A DNA stretch of 64,000 bases from Porphyridium purpureum (lineage: Eukaryota > Rhodophyta > Bangiophyceae > Porphyridiales > Porphyridiaceae). Of the stretch, positions 17,734 to 27,666 are shown one piece after another. Under the pieces are notes generated by a model. It worked only from the letters and a program-made list of their open reading frames with translations, was not told where the DNA came from and made no database searches. The position numbers were made by a program, and so were the translations under genes. Where the stretch lies: NCBI GenBank assembly GCA_008690995.1, contig VRMN01000005.1, forward strand, positions 806,001 to 870,000, given 5' to 3'. Each line of letters opens with the position of its first letter. Position 1 is the first letter of the stretch.

Positions 17734-19131
17734 CTAAAATTGTAGAAGCTTTTTGACCACGGCGCTCATTCTATTAAGCTCCTCAATCTGAGGCTTCATT
17801 TGGAGAAGCTCTTGCTCCATTTGTGCAAGACGACGCTTCTCCTTCAGTCGGCACCTCATCGCTGCTTCCCGGTTCCTCATGGCGCGCATGCGCTTGGCGT
17901 CCAGGACCTCGTTCTCTTCCGATACTGCCCCCAGGCCTTCGTTTGAACTGTCTTTCTTATTTAAGGGGGATGTTGAAGGCTGGCTCAACTCGCGCGAGCG
18001 CTTCTCCCCGCGCATGTCAAGTACGTCACCAAATGTATCTCTGTCTGGCATGCTATCGCGCCTCAAGAGAGTTTGTTCCGTCAGCCATGCCGTGTTGCTA
18101 CTCGCGGGCCAGCTGTTTTTGTCCGAGAGCGCACTGTTCCTTTTGCTCAGCGGACCTTGCACATTCATGTCGTACCTTGGGTTGAAAGAAAGATGCAGGT
18201 CCTGATAAGGTTGTTGAAGTAGTTTTTGATGTTGTTGCTGGTGTTGTTGCTGCTTCTGCTGATGGTGCCGCTGTTGTTGATGTTGTTCTTGCTGCTGTTG
18301 TTGATGTTGATGGTGCCCGTGCCTGTAGTTAATGCTGAGAGGATCTGGAGCAAGCTGGTTCTGTCCCTGATTGTGTTGCTGCTGCGCGTGGTTCGGATGA
18401 GCGCCCTCTGCATCATTCCGGTTGTTGTTCTCAGCCGTCGAATATACAGCAGAATACGGCGTACCCGGTTGGAATGACGCGTACAGGTAACTCGCGGCCT
18501 GGAGACTCTCCAGTCCTGTTCGAGATGCCGAGTTGGGCAGGCTTACCGACACTGGGCTCACGCCAGTCGCTCCTGCGCCGTTCATCATGTTCTTTGTCGG
18601 GGATGTTGAGAATGGGATGCCCAGTCCATTCAGCAGACTTTGTCCAACGCCCGCCACTCGCGGCGAGACGCCAGAGGCGGCCATGAGCCTCTCCAGGGCC
18701 GATCGATGCTGCTGGCCCGGCACGCCGCCCTGGTGCGGGCCCGACGTGGGTGTGAAGCCCATGGAAAGCGAAAAGGCCGCGTGCGCGTCGTGGGCGTCCA
18801 TCCAGTCGCGCGGCAGGGCGGCGCGCCCGGTGCCCGCCATGTACAGCGCGCTCATGGCCGCGGCCGAGCCGGACGCGTTCGCACTTGTCGGGTCCAGGGC
18901 GTTGCCCGGCAGCGGCCCGAACGGCGTTGCCGGCGGCAGGGGCAGGTCGCCGTTCAAGTTGCCCGTGGCCATATGCGCGGCGCCTGCCTGGAACGTGGAG
19001 CTGAGCGGCAGCGCCATGAGGTTCGCGGGCGTGCGCATCCACGACGGCGACGGAATGAGCCCCTCGCCACTCTCCGCGCGCGCGCCCAGCGCATACAGCG
19101 GCAGCTGCGGCAAGTTTGGGCGCTGCGACAT
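17734..19131 (-). CDS. bZIP transcription factor
   Basis: 465 residues from ATG 19131; the frame also opens upstream from 19218, but ATG 19131 begins the conserved-looking MSQRPNLPQL. The basic region and zipper form the very C-terminus (413-465): NREAAMRCR gives the N-x7-R DNA-contact pattern (N420, R428), followed by a short zipper of about three heptads (MEQELLQMKPQIEEL). The remainder is Gln/His/Ser/Ala-rich, with a dense Gln/His tract at about 275-340 coded by CAG/CAA-type repeats (18215-18330), as in activation domains. No other domain is seen. Target genes are unknown. Confidence 0.88.
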   Translation of the reverse strand: MSQRPNLPQLPLYALGARAESGEGLIPSPSWMRTPANLMALPLSSTFQAGAAHMATGNLNGDLPLPPATPFGPLPGNALDPTSANASGSAAAMSALYMAGTGRAALPRDWMDAHDAHAAFSLSMGFTPTSGPHQGGVPGQQHRSALERLMAASGVSPRVAGVGQSLLNGLGIPFSTSPTKNMMNGAGATGVSPVSVSLPNSASRTGLESLQAASYLYASFQPGTPYSAVYSTAENNNRNDAEGAHPNHAQQQHNQGQNQLAPDPLSINYRHGHHQHQQQQQEQHQQQRHHQQKQQQHQQQHQKLLQQPYQDLHLSFNPRYDMNVQGPLSKRNSALSDKNSWPASSNTAWLTEQTLLRRDSMPDRDTFGDVLDMRGEKRSRELSQPSTSPLNKKDSSNEGLGAVSEENEVLDAKRMRAMRNREAAMRCRLKEKRRLAQMEQELLQMKPQIEELNRMSAVVKKLLQF

Positions 19132-19274
19132 GTCGTTGCCGCGCGTCGCCCCCTCCCAACCCGCTCCCCAACCACGGGATCCAAACGTCCTCCCGCAGTC
19201 CCAACTCCCCGCCACCACCGTTCTTCACCACCTCAACCCCACCTCTACCAACCACCCAACACACATAACCCTCC

Positions 19275-19311
19275 AACTCTCTCTCTCTCTCTCCCTCCCT
19301 CCCTCTCTCCC
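19275..19311. repeat. (CT)n/(CCCT)n tract
   Basis: Pyrimidine run on the plus strand in the bZIP leader; the transcript would read (AG)n/(AGGG)n. Confidence 0.85.
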
Positions 19312-21715
19312 CGTGCAACACATAACCCACACCGCCACGTGATCACCACGAAGCACACCTTTCAAAACCCCCTCCGAAACACACCTCAACATCCCCGCCC
19401 CGCCCTCTCTCCCTTTTCTCGTCCCCTTCAACACTTTGTCATCACGTGCCCAGTGCCTCATCCACTCCTCGCTAAAACACACCCACTTTGATAGCAAGAT
19501 ACAAACACGTCCGCCCCTCCCGTGTTTGTTTGTGTTTTCGTTGTCCTTCTTTCCTGCAGCCTTGGACAAAATGCACGCGTGACGCGGATGAGCGCGCAAC
19601 TCTAGTAAAACAGCTCTGTTTGGCTATATCGCCAGGACACTCTTCCTCTTTCTCTCGGCTCCGCCTCCTTGTTCCTCCCACCAACCCGCCGACGCGTCAG
19701 CGCAAGAGGTACAGCTCGCGCCTTCATTTTTACGCATGGTTTTGTGATTTTTTTTCCGCCCTTGCGTTCTTGGTACCGCGCGGCTTGGAACGCAGCCCGT
19801 CCCAGAAAGAAGTAAAATAAAAAATAACACGTCAGGCCACGTTCGAGGCTGAGAGAAGGAAGTGGACACGCACGAATGAGCGTGTGTGGGTGATCAGGCG
19901 TGTGGTGTCGCGTTCGAGCGTGGCCGCTGGAGCTGGATCCGGTGCGCGCGTCTCGTCAGAGTTGCGTAGCTCGGCTTGGTGGACATGAGAGTGCCGCGGT
20001 GAATTGCCGTGCAGGCGGGGGTATCGCCGCACGCGCGCGCGAGGTAAGGTGCGCTGAGGCAAAAACGTTTGCGTGCGAATATAACTGGAGCTGCATCGGC
20101 GGTACAGTGCGGCGTGGGCGTGGCTGCGTGTGATATGTCTTGAGGTGCGCTTTCGAGAGCTCAATTGGCAGTTGTGCGCGTAAGAAGTGGGCTTCACGAA
20201 CCACGCACGGACGTGTTCGGCACGTAGCGTGTGCGTCGTGCAGAAGCGTGGCACTGGACGGCAGCCGGCACATCTCCGGCACTGAAAGTGGTGCACGATA
20301 CTACGCTTAAAAGCGGCCTGGTAGGGGAGAAGCATCGAGTTGCAAGCCGCCGGACTATATTCCTGCGCAAATGGCCCGTCTGGCCTTGCGGCTAGGTGAT
20401 GATGGAAATGGAGCGTGCACAGTCTAGTTTAGGCGCCAAAGCCAGGCGTGTGGCGCGTTGACACGAAAACATGAGGTGCTCATCGTGGACCCGAAAAGGG
20501 GTTCTCGAAACGACAGACGAAGCCTTCACTCCCCCAGAAACACGGTAACCCGAGCTCTGATGGAATTTTCGTTTGTCCATCGTGCACTTCGCCGCAGTAC
20601 CATGTAGCACCGCACACAATCGGACGCCTACAAAGACTGTGATTCTGAACGGAGGATGCGCTCTTTTCGCCGAACGCCAAAGTGTATCCTCACATTGCGC
20701 TGGCTGCTCGTCGGTGAACGGCGCAAGAAAGAAACCTCACCTCGCGCAGGCGCAGCGGCCTGCTGGAGAGTAGACAAGACAGCTCGCCCGACGCTGCTTA
20801 ACGCTTCATCGTTCAGAACGCTTGCTTGTGCCGAGCAAGTTCTTTTGGTCATTGTGGGGATCCTTTCCACGAGGAACAGACGTCACGAAAGGGTCGTATG
20901 CAAAAATGCTAAATGCATGCACAGCAGAGTGTTAAAAGTCGACAGTTTCCGCCACTGCACCGCTGTTGTAGCCGAGCAACGCAGGGGTCGAACTTTGAGA
21001 TGCAGTGTCAAAGACTTGTAGAATCTAATTTGGCCGACAGGTGCACGTCTAGAACATGGTGTTGCTGTTCATGAAACTTGGCGATCTATCGTGATTGTTT
21101 CGGACACGTGCACGTCTTTCTCGCTCGCGCCGAAGAGGGCGAGATGACAAAGTATGAAATGCATGCGCCATGCGGTAGATTCGTGCATCGAGGGACGGGT
21201 TCCGGCATTTCTTTTTTCAGAACAGAATATCACACCGTTCTCTTCACAACGTCTTGCTACCTTTTCTTGTCAGCGGTCTGGCCTCTGTTGAATCTGTACG
21301 AACATCGGTTGAGAAATGCGGCTTGAATGATGATTCTTTCAGACCTTGCCAGAGCCACACTCTTCTGTTGTGTCTGTGTACATGACGCCCGTCAATCACC
21401 TGAATCTTGATTTTCTTCAATTCCACACTTTGGCCATGCCGTTCCATGCCTCAGAACGTACCGTGGTGTGCTCGCCTGGTTTGGTCCTGCACTGACAAGG
21501 CGAGCGTCCAGCTCTACAAGGCATTGGTCAAATGGCTAGTGCGAAAGGACGCATGCAGATGAAACCAAATGTTTGCCTACGCATGCTTGTCGGCTTTAAT
21601 TTCCACGGGTGGTAACGCACATTTCCCGCATATGACGATCGTTCTGGACTCATGAGACGGCCAGTCGCATTGCTGTGGCTAGCAAATGGCTCGCATTGGC
21701 GTATAGCTGAATTAA

Positions 21716-21987
21716 ATGCACCTGAGTAGCGAGCGAATACGTGTGGAGGATCTTGTTGGAGAACTGCGTTGGTCCTTCAAAAAGGCATTGTCTGGACTAA
21801 AATGTTTTGGCCGTTTGCTCGAGCGATCTTCTTCACGTCAGAGCGTATATCCAATACGTTTGGCTACTCTTCACCGTCATTCATGCTTCAACTTGCAACC
21901 ATGATGCGGGACAATGACGCGGAGAATGCACGTTTTGTTTCCACCCCTGCATACGATACTGTAGCGGACGCGAAGCTCGGTAAGTGA
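21716..21987 (+). pseudogene. Coding-like fragment, possible gene remnant
   Basis: Two overlapping frames contain protein-like stretches (EDLVGELRWSFKKALSG, then FARAIFFTSERISNTFG...PAYDTVADAKLGK) that shift from one frame to another. No family was recognised, and the span is short, so chance cannot be excluded. Confidence 0.2.
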
Positions 21988-23823
21988 CAGAACATGAGTC
22001 ATAAAAAGTTGGCTTCGAGCCATACAGGCGAACCGGCTCAGTACGGTGGGGCCTCGCAGGAGAATATCATCGAGTCGCGGAGTGTGCTTCCGGAATGACG
22101 CTGAACAAGTCGAGCAACACGACGTTCGCTTCCGCGCGACATTTAGATTAGGGTAGCGGAAACTGTAACTGCTTGAGCGGCTGAGCGGCTGCGTGGATTT
22201 GCAAGTTCGGAGGCAACAGACGCCCGAGCTGGACCACGTCGAGGTACGGCATGTTTGCATGATTCCGCGGACAAGTTGCTCTACAGTCACGTTAAGGGAG
22301 CGACTCCGTAAGCGCACAGCATCGCGTGCGCGCGCGCATGGTCTTTGCGCAGACCGCAAGGGATCTCTGCTTCACGTGCGTGCACACGATATCTGTCAGG
22401 ATGGGCGTTGGCGACTGTAGAAATAAAGCAGTCTCTCTTCTATCGCTCTCGAGACGAAGGAGAGATAGAATAGAAAAATAGAGAAAAAAGTGTGAAGCTC
22501 GCCTGGGGACCTGGCAGATGGTCAGCGAACACAATCCATCGAGTAACAGAGAATTTTGCACCATGCCCTATTTTCTCCTGTACCCCTAGTCCTTGCTTGT
22601 TCTTCGCAGCGACTCGGGCGATAGAATCGCATACCGGCTGGCAAACGTCGATTGAGCCGCGTGCTGGTGTGGCTGACTGTGATTGCATATGGTCGAACGG
22701 ATGGCGGAAATCCTGCGATTTTGGAGAAACCATCCTCTCTGTTCTGCGCTAGAGCAAGGAATGACGTCAAGAAGACAACAAGCTCAGGTCTGCGTGGTCC
22801 CTCCGGATTTCTAGCAGCGGGAGATGCAGACGAAAACTCCGAAAGGTAGAATAAATAATGCGGAAGCTGCAATTTTCTGGTCCTGGTGCCTGCGCGTTTT
22901 CGTCGGACAGCGTGGAGCATTTTGCGGAGCCTGTATTCTGTAAGAGCCAGCTGAATATCGTGTCGCAGTAGGGTTGGGTACTTTTGACCACACCGGCAAA
23001 CGGCGGGTATTGTCCCATCCGACACTCTTTTCCGTCTCAAGACCGGTGCGATCTGTGCCAAGGTGAAGGGCAGTGGTATCTGTCCTAGACGTGGGATTTT
23101 CCACGCGTCGGCCTTCAGGCGCCTTTTCGCGGCTTTGTTCTCCTCACTGCTGTGCTTGCGTCTTTGCTGCTCTGTTGTTCCATGTTTGCGATTCGTGCGT
23201 GGCTTTGGTATCTTCAATCACGCCGCCTTACTTGAGCCTTTTCCTTTTACGGGTCGAATACGCCATGGGATCGATATCTCTGTGCCTAGCCGCTCATGGG
23301 ACGCGCTTGGAGTCGCATGGGACACAGATGGTCTCCTCGTGATGAGGACATTATTCCGCTCTTCATTCCGCTCTCGACTTCCGTTTCGACGACGAGGAAC
23401 TTTCATACGATACACCGAAGCGGACTCTTACCTAAAAGCGACGGTACCCCGGCCGCGCCGTCTGCGCCGCTCGCCCTGCTGGCAATCGCATCTGCGGTTT
23501 CCCTCGAAGCGTGCGAGATGCGTCCTCCGCGTCACTCGCGAATTGCTCAGCCACCTCACTTGCTCAACTCTGCGGCTAATTTTAAGTCTGCAGCCTAAAT
23601 TTAGACATGGGTACACCTGTTTTCCTGCATTACACGTGACACGAGGTACAGTCGGCGCAAAAGGACGGACACGGGTCGCGTCGCGCGTGTTTACCACATG
23701 GAAGGTCATGCGCACTTTCGGAAGCGCGGCGGCGCATGACGGAGAGGTCGGCGTCGTGGTTGTGCAGCCTGCGTGCGCGTCCACGGAGCAGCGGTGTGCG
23801 CGCGCGAGTGGACCTGCTGAGGG

Positions 23824-25623
23824 ATGGCGCGGCTCGCGACGCGCATGGGCGCGTGGCTCGTGGTTGCGTCAGCGCTGGCGTTGGCGACCGTGCTGTGGCA
23901 TCATCATGCCCTGCCGGCGTCGCTTGGCTCTGCGTTTCACATCAGCTTGGGTGTGGGTGCGCGCGACCAGTCATTGTGGTCCATCAACAAGATTTTTGCT
24001 CGGAGCGAGCGCGACGAGGTCGCACGGCCCGAGTCGCAGGGATCCAACACTTTTGAAGAGGACTTTCGCGAAGCAAAGGGATTTGTGCCACCGTTGCGTT
24101 TGGTTTCTGCAAGGCAGATGGAAGTTTCGGCATCAAATCGCTCGGCTTCAAAATTTGTGGCAGCACCAGGGTTCTTCGAATCGGACTACCGAATTTACGT
24201 CATGCACACCAAGGCACACTATTTCTCTCACCATTTAATTGTGAAGGATGTGTACCTGAGAGCGAACGCAGATCTCAAAGATCCTAGTGGCCTCTTTGTA
24301 TTATCTGACGCGAAGGGTCAATCCTTGTGCGGTGGTGGGCGTCCAATGGGCTGGATAACCGCCTACTGTCCGGCCGAGACCAACACTGCGTGGTTTGAGG
24401 GCCACCTTGGCGCTCCAGGAATCGTCCCAATGTCAGAGCTTTCTTCACTGAAGGCGAGCAGGCCCGCTTCGTTTCACTTTGTTCAAGGCACGACGCTGAT
24501 TATCATTCTTGACCAGTCGTGCACAAATGTGGCCCACTTTGCTGGTAAACTCTTGTACGTGCATCATGTGTTGACGAACAAGGCCATGTACCGCCTGTTG
24601 AACAAGATGGACATCACAAACGTAATTGTTGTGGCCGGAAAGCAAACATACTCGAAACTCGTGAATAGTTCCGGTTGGCACAATCTTTTACTTGAGTCAA
24701 CGGTTTGGCCTCACAGAATCATATTCAATGACCCAGCCGACTTGTTCTTGTCACCACCAAAGGGTGGGTTTCGAACCTTTGTCTTCCAGGACATGACGGA
24801 TCTTACGAGCCTTGGCTGGATCCACTTTGAACAGCTTGTTGGCGTGGGCATTCTGAAGGGCGTGTTCTTTTTTGACGATAGTAGGCTCCCGCCGCGTTCC
24901 GAAGAGTATCGTTCTCCGTTTCCGAGCACCGTGGTGAGCGTTTCGTATGACTCTATCGTTCTTCGAAGAAAAGTGCGCGAAACGTTGACGAGACGGATGC
25001 GGCGTGCCCAACGCCAGATCTCCAGCGTAGAGCCAGTGCAGAGCATAGAGCGTCGTGTTATGCTTGTGGACCGCCGTGGAACGCGTCGGGTGTTTGCAGA
25101 TGATACCAAAGAGCTGCTGACCAGCTCTATGCGCGCTTGGGCCGAGAAGCGCGGCTTCTCTTTCGAGGTCATATCATTTGAAGGACTGGACGCTCAAGGA
25201 CAGGTACAGCTCGTACAGTCCGCTGCAATGCTCGTCGGGCTGCATGGCGCAAACCTCGTGAACTCGATGTTCATGCCACCGCTGGCTGTGCTGCTGGAGA
25301 TCTTCCCGTACGTATTTTCCCACAACATGTACTTTGAGGGCGGCAAGGCGTCCATCAAATATTTTTCCTACCAGCCCGACCATGGCACGGACTGGCCAGA
25401 CGTAGGAAACTATTCTTCGGCGTTTGACTGCGTCCAAAGAAGCACAGAGTGCAAGTTATTTTACCGCGATGGTGTCGTTCAGCTCAACGAAACGGACTTG
25501 AAGAATCTGGAGAATATTTTCAACGATGCATTCGACTACTTGGACAGCCTAGAGGCAGCGAGCCGTAACCAGACTGTCACAGGAGAGAGCTCGAAAGGAG
25601 CCGAGAAGGAAGCTCTTCTATGA
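23824..25623 (+). CDS. GT61-type (DUF563) glycosyltransferase, type II membrane protein
   Basis: 599 residues, ATG 23824. A single N-terminal membrane anchor (about 8-28) after a short basic start marks a Golgi type II protein. The C-terminal half has the DUF563/GT61 signature LVGLHGANLVNSMFMPP...LLEIFPY (about 469-495) and a preceding VMLVDRRGTRRV strand. GT61 enzymes add xylose, GlcNAc or arabinose to glycans; donor and acceptor here are unknown, but sulfated polysaccharides of red algae are a candidate use (inference). Several N-x-S/T sites occur. One ggtacagt lies 172 bases upstream. Coding-like debris follows downstream (25702-26760). The alternative ATG 23842 is close. Confidence 0.85.
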   Translation: MARLATRMGAWLVVASALALATVLWHHHALPASLGSAFHISLGVGARDQSLWSINKIFARSERDEVARPESQGSNTFEEDFREAKGFVPPLRLVSARQMEVSASNRSASKFVAAPGFFESDYRIYVMHTKAHYFSHHLIVKDVYLRANADLKDPSGLFVLSDAKGQSLCGGGRPMGWITAYCPAETNTAWFEGHLGAPGIVPMSELSSLKASRPASFHFVQGTTLIIILDQSCTNVAHFAGKLLYVHHVLTNKAMYRLLNKMDITNVIVVAGKQTYSKLVNSSGWHNLLLESTVWPHRIIFNDPADLFLSPPKGGFRTFVFQDMTDLTSLGWIHFEQLVGVGILKGVFFFDDSRLPPRSEEYRSPFPSTVVSVSYDSIVLRRKVRETLTRRMRRAQRQISSVEPVQSIERRVMLVDRRGTRRVFADDTKELLTSSMRAWAEKRGFSFEVISFEGLDAQGQVQLVQSAAMLVGLHGANLVNSMFMPPLAVLLEIFPYVFSHNMYFEGGKASIKYFSYQPDHGTDWPDVGNYSSAFDCVQRSTECKLFYRDGVVQLNETDLKNLENIFNDAFDYLDSLEAASRNQTVTGESSKGAEKEALL

Positions 25624-25701
25624 ATTCGCCTTGCGCAGTTCACAGCTCCATAGACGTGGGGTATGAATACTATTCTGACTGATGAGTTGTATTTTGCCTG
25701 A

Positions 25702-26763
25702 GTGTACGACTCTCGTATCTGCTATGACCCATGCTCAGAGCGCTTTGTCGCAGAAAAGAAGGACTTGCTCGTGGACATCGAGAAAGAGCTGGGGAATGGT
25801 CAGGCCGTGCCGCCCCCGACGCTTCATTCGCAGTTGGAATGTGTATCTATTTTCGACACATTGCACAAGGTGACGCATGTATTTTGGCCTTTTCTTCTTC
25901 CAGTTTACTTTGAGAATTACCGGCCCGGTGCACATCATTTCTTCCTGATGCTGCTCTTACTAGCAGCCAACAATTGTGCCAGGACCTAGCGTGCCACTTC
26001 GAGTCTGCCGCCGACTTCGATCATACGGAAGAACTCTACTTTTTTGGACACGCACATGAAAGGGACAGATACGGAAATCAAGCTAGCATATTGTAAGCTT
26101 GCTGAGACAAACGGTCTATAGTCCGTGCAGACACACTACTCGAACAGCGTATCTGCAGATCTTTGCTGTTTCGAAACAATCCAAAAGACCATGTACGACT
26201 GGAGACTGTTGCGTGTCCAAGATCTCTCGTACTGGCGCAATTTTGCATCCAAGCAATCCAGCACTCAGCGCGAACTCTCTGAGAGCTCAGAACATTCGCC
26301 ACTAGGAAAAACCTGTTCTGTGGATCATGTCGCGCCAATTGTACTCACGCAACTGGCGCAACATACCTGAACGGTTGTCTTTAAAATTTTTGATGTTTGG
26401 TGAAGCAAACCAAGTTGACGCAACGGTCTTCGAAATACCAAACTGGTCAAGTCGTGGCAAAGCTACGGAATTCCACTTGCGTAACAACTCGGATGTGGCA
26501 TCACTGCATGAGGGTATCCGCAAGTGCTTTGATCCCGTGTATCTTTTGAAGGACCCGTTTGACGGCGCCGCATTGGCATAGTGCATAAACCAATCACGAA
26601 GAATGGTGGTATTGGACATTTTGGAGGATGATACTATCAACGAATCATCTTGGCTCATCTTTCCTTTGGCGGGCACATTGCACATTCGTTGCGAGGAGCA
26701 CGGCGATGCCGAGGTCACACGGAAATGTGGCAAATATCTGAAAATCAGCGAAATGAGGACTGG
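25702..26763 (+). pseudogene. Candidate decayed gene, perhaps glycosyltransferase-like
   Basis: Successive blocks on the plus strand read as good protein in all three forward frames: a block ending near 25980 (IEKELGNGQAVPPPTLHS, VTHVFWPFLLPVYFENYRPG), one at about 25970-26095 (HTEELYFFGHAHERDRYGN), one at 26125-26369 (CFETIQKTMYDWRLLRVQDL), one at 26327-26580 (LSLKFLMFGEANQVDATVF), and one at 26605-26763 (SSWLIFPLAGTLHIRCEEH). No reading frame joins them and no splice sites clearly bridge them. The order and the aromatic-rich phrases vaguely recall GT61-like proteins, and the live GT61 gene lies just upstream, but no diagnostic motif survives. Could be a decayed host gene copy or a poorly modelled spliced gene. 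Confidence 0.35.
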
Positions 26764-27529
26764 ATGACGGTGGTCGCCCGTAGGCGCTGGGCGTCCGCTT
26801 GATCGCCATGGCGCTTTGTCCGCATGTAAAATATGCGAAGAGCCGATATGAACGAGATTGTGAATGGTAGCGAAACGGCGGTTGCGGCTGATGTGATGTC
26901 GGAACAGCAGAGCAAAGTCAGCCGGTCATCGCGCGCGCTCTTTCGCGCCAACTGGTTCATAATCGCGGGATCATTTCGACTGAACTGGCGGAGACTTGCC
27001 ATGACCGAAAATAGCACGTTGATGACACCTGCTCGTTTTGCGAGACCGCCTTTCGCATCAGAGCCGGTCCAGTTTGCTTTCGCCTCTGGCCGTTGCCTCT
27101 GAGTGATGTGTGCTTTCGCGGGTGGTCGCTTGGGCCGTGCGTTGGCCGTCACCGCCGAGAGTCATCTGGTGTTGGGACTATAGGCCGCCACGACCTCGCA
27201 TTTCCGTGCTGACGGTGCACCAGCTGTGACGTTGCGCGGCTCGGTTTCGGGCACGCCTCCAAGCCTCGTCCTCAGAGCGCCGCGTTTGCGCAGCGCTGCT
27301 CGGCCATCACGCACGCCACTGCGCGTGCGCGTCGCGTCTTGCGCTGGCGGCTGCGCGCTCACGCCATTTTGAACCGATAACTCGCACCTGTACACTACTA
27401 AAGTGACTGTGTCTACTAAAACAGGCCCGCTTTGGTATGACACGCCTTGCGCTTAGTCGCGGCGTTTCTGATGTTTTGAGCCGGGGGGCGCGCGCAGTTG
27501 CGCTGAGAGAAGAGGAAAGAGCCTGAACA

Positions 27530-27572
27530 AGAAGAAGAAGAAGAAGAAAAAAGAAGAAAAAGGCGACGAGGA
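27530..27572 (+). repeat. (GAA)n purine tract in the TBL1 leader
   Basis: A run of GAA/GAAAA units about 100 bases before the TBL1 start, purely purine on the coding strand. Confidence 0.8.
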
Positions 27573-27666
27573 CATTGATTTGGCCTCGGAGAAAGGGCCC
27601 TGCGCGCGTGACTAGCGTCGGCGCCGTGAATGGTGGCGCACTTGTGGGTAGACGCGCTGATTCGAA

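Larger units (their letters stand above)
19132..23823. other. Long gene-poor region
   Basis: 4.7 kb without a convincing gene. 19132-19480 is strongly C/T-rich (G/A-rich in the sense of the bZIP gene), with a (CT)n/(CCCT)n tract at 19275-19311. 19500-20400 contains ggtacagc (19708) and ggtacagt (20101-20108) but no clear start. 20400-21700 shows only short random frames. At 21716-21987 there is a coding-like fragment in shifting frames. Open frames at 22522-23217 (minus) and 23063-24238 (plus) start at non-ATG codons or overlap the next gene, and have no domain. ggtacagt at 23645-23652 is 172 bases before the GT61 start. No tRNA-like B box or rRNA was found by eye. Confidence 0.5.
25624..27666. 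other. Gene-poor region with broken coding-like blocks
   Basis: Contains the candidate pseudogene at 25702-26763 and then about 900 bases with no recognisable gene up to the TBL1 start. A minus-strand frame (26745-27152) and a plus-strand frame (26833-27102) overlap each other and have no domain. A half-element cctgtaca lies near 27387 and a (GAA)n tract at 27530-27572. Confidence 0.5.

Noticed and set aside
18431-19491. Large overlapping frames around the bZIP gene on both strands
   Set aside because: Low-complexity Arg/Ala/His sequence; only the 17734-19131 frame carries a recognisable domain.
22522-23217. 231-codon minus-strand frame
   Set aside because: First codon is TTG; basic low-complexity sequence, no domain.
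19132-23823. Transposable or virus-like element in the gene-poor gap
   Set aside because: No polymerase, integrase, transposase or capsid motif and no terminal repeats were seen.
23063-24238. 391-codon plus-strand frame entering the GT61 gene
   Set aside because: Starts at a non-standard position, Arg-rich, and overlaps the GT61 frame, which has the family motif.
25201-25225. GTACAG strings inside the GT61 coding region
   Set aside because: Within a well-supported coding frame, so more likely chance than regulatory.
26935-26960. Single E2F-like string (ctttcgcgccaa) in the gap before TBL1
   Set aside because: Only one copy, 700 bases from the start of a gene not known as an E2F target.
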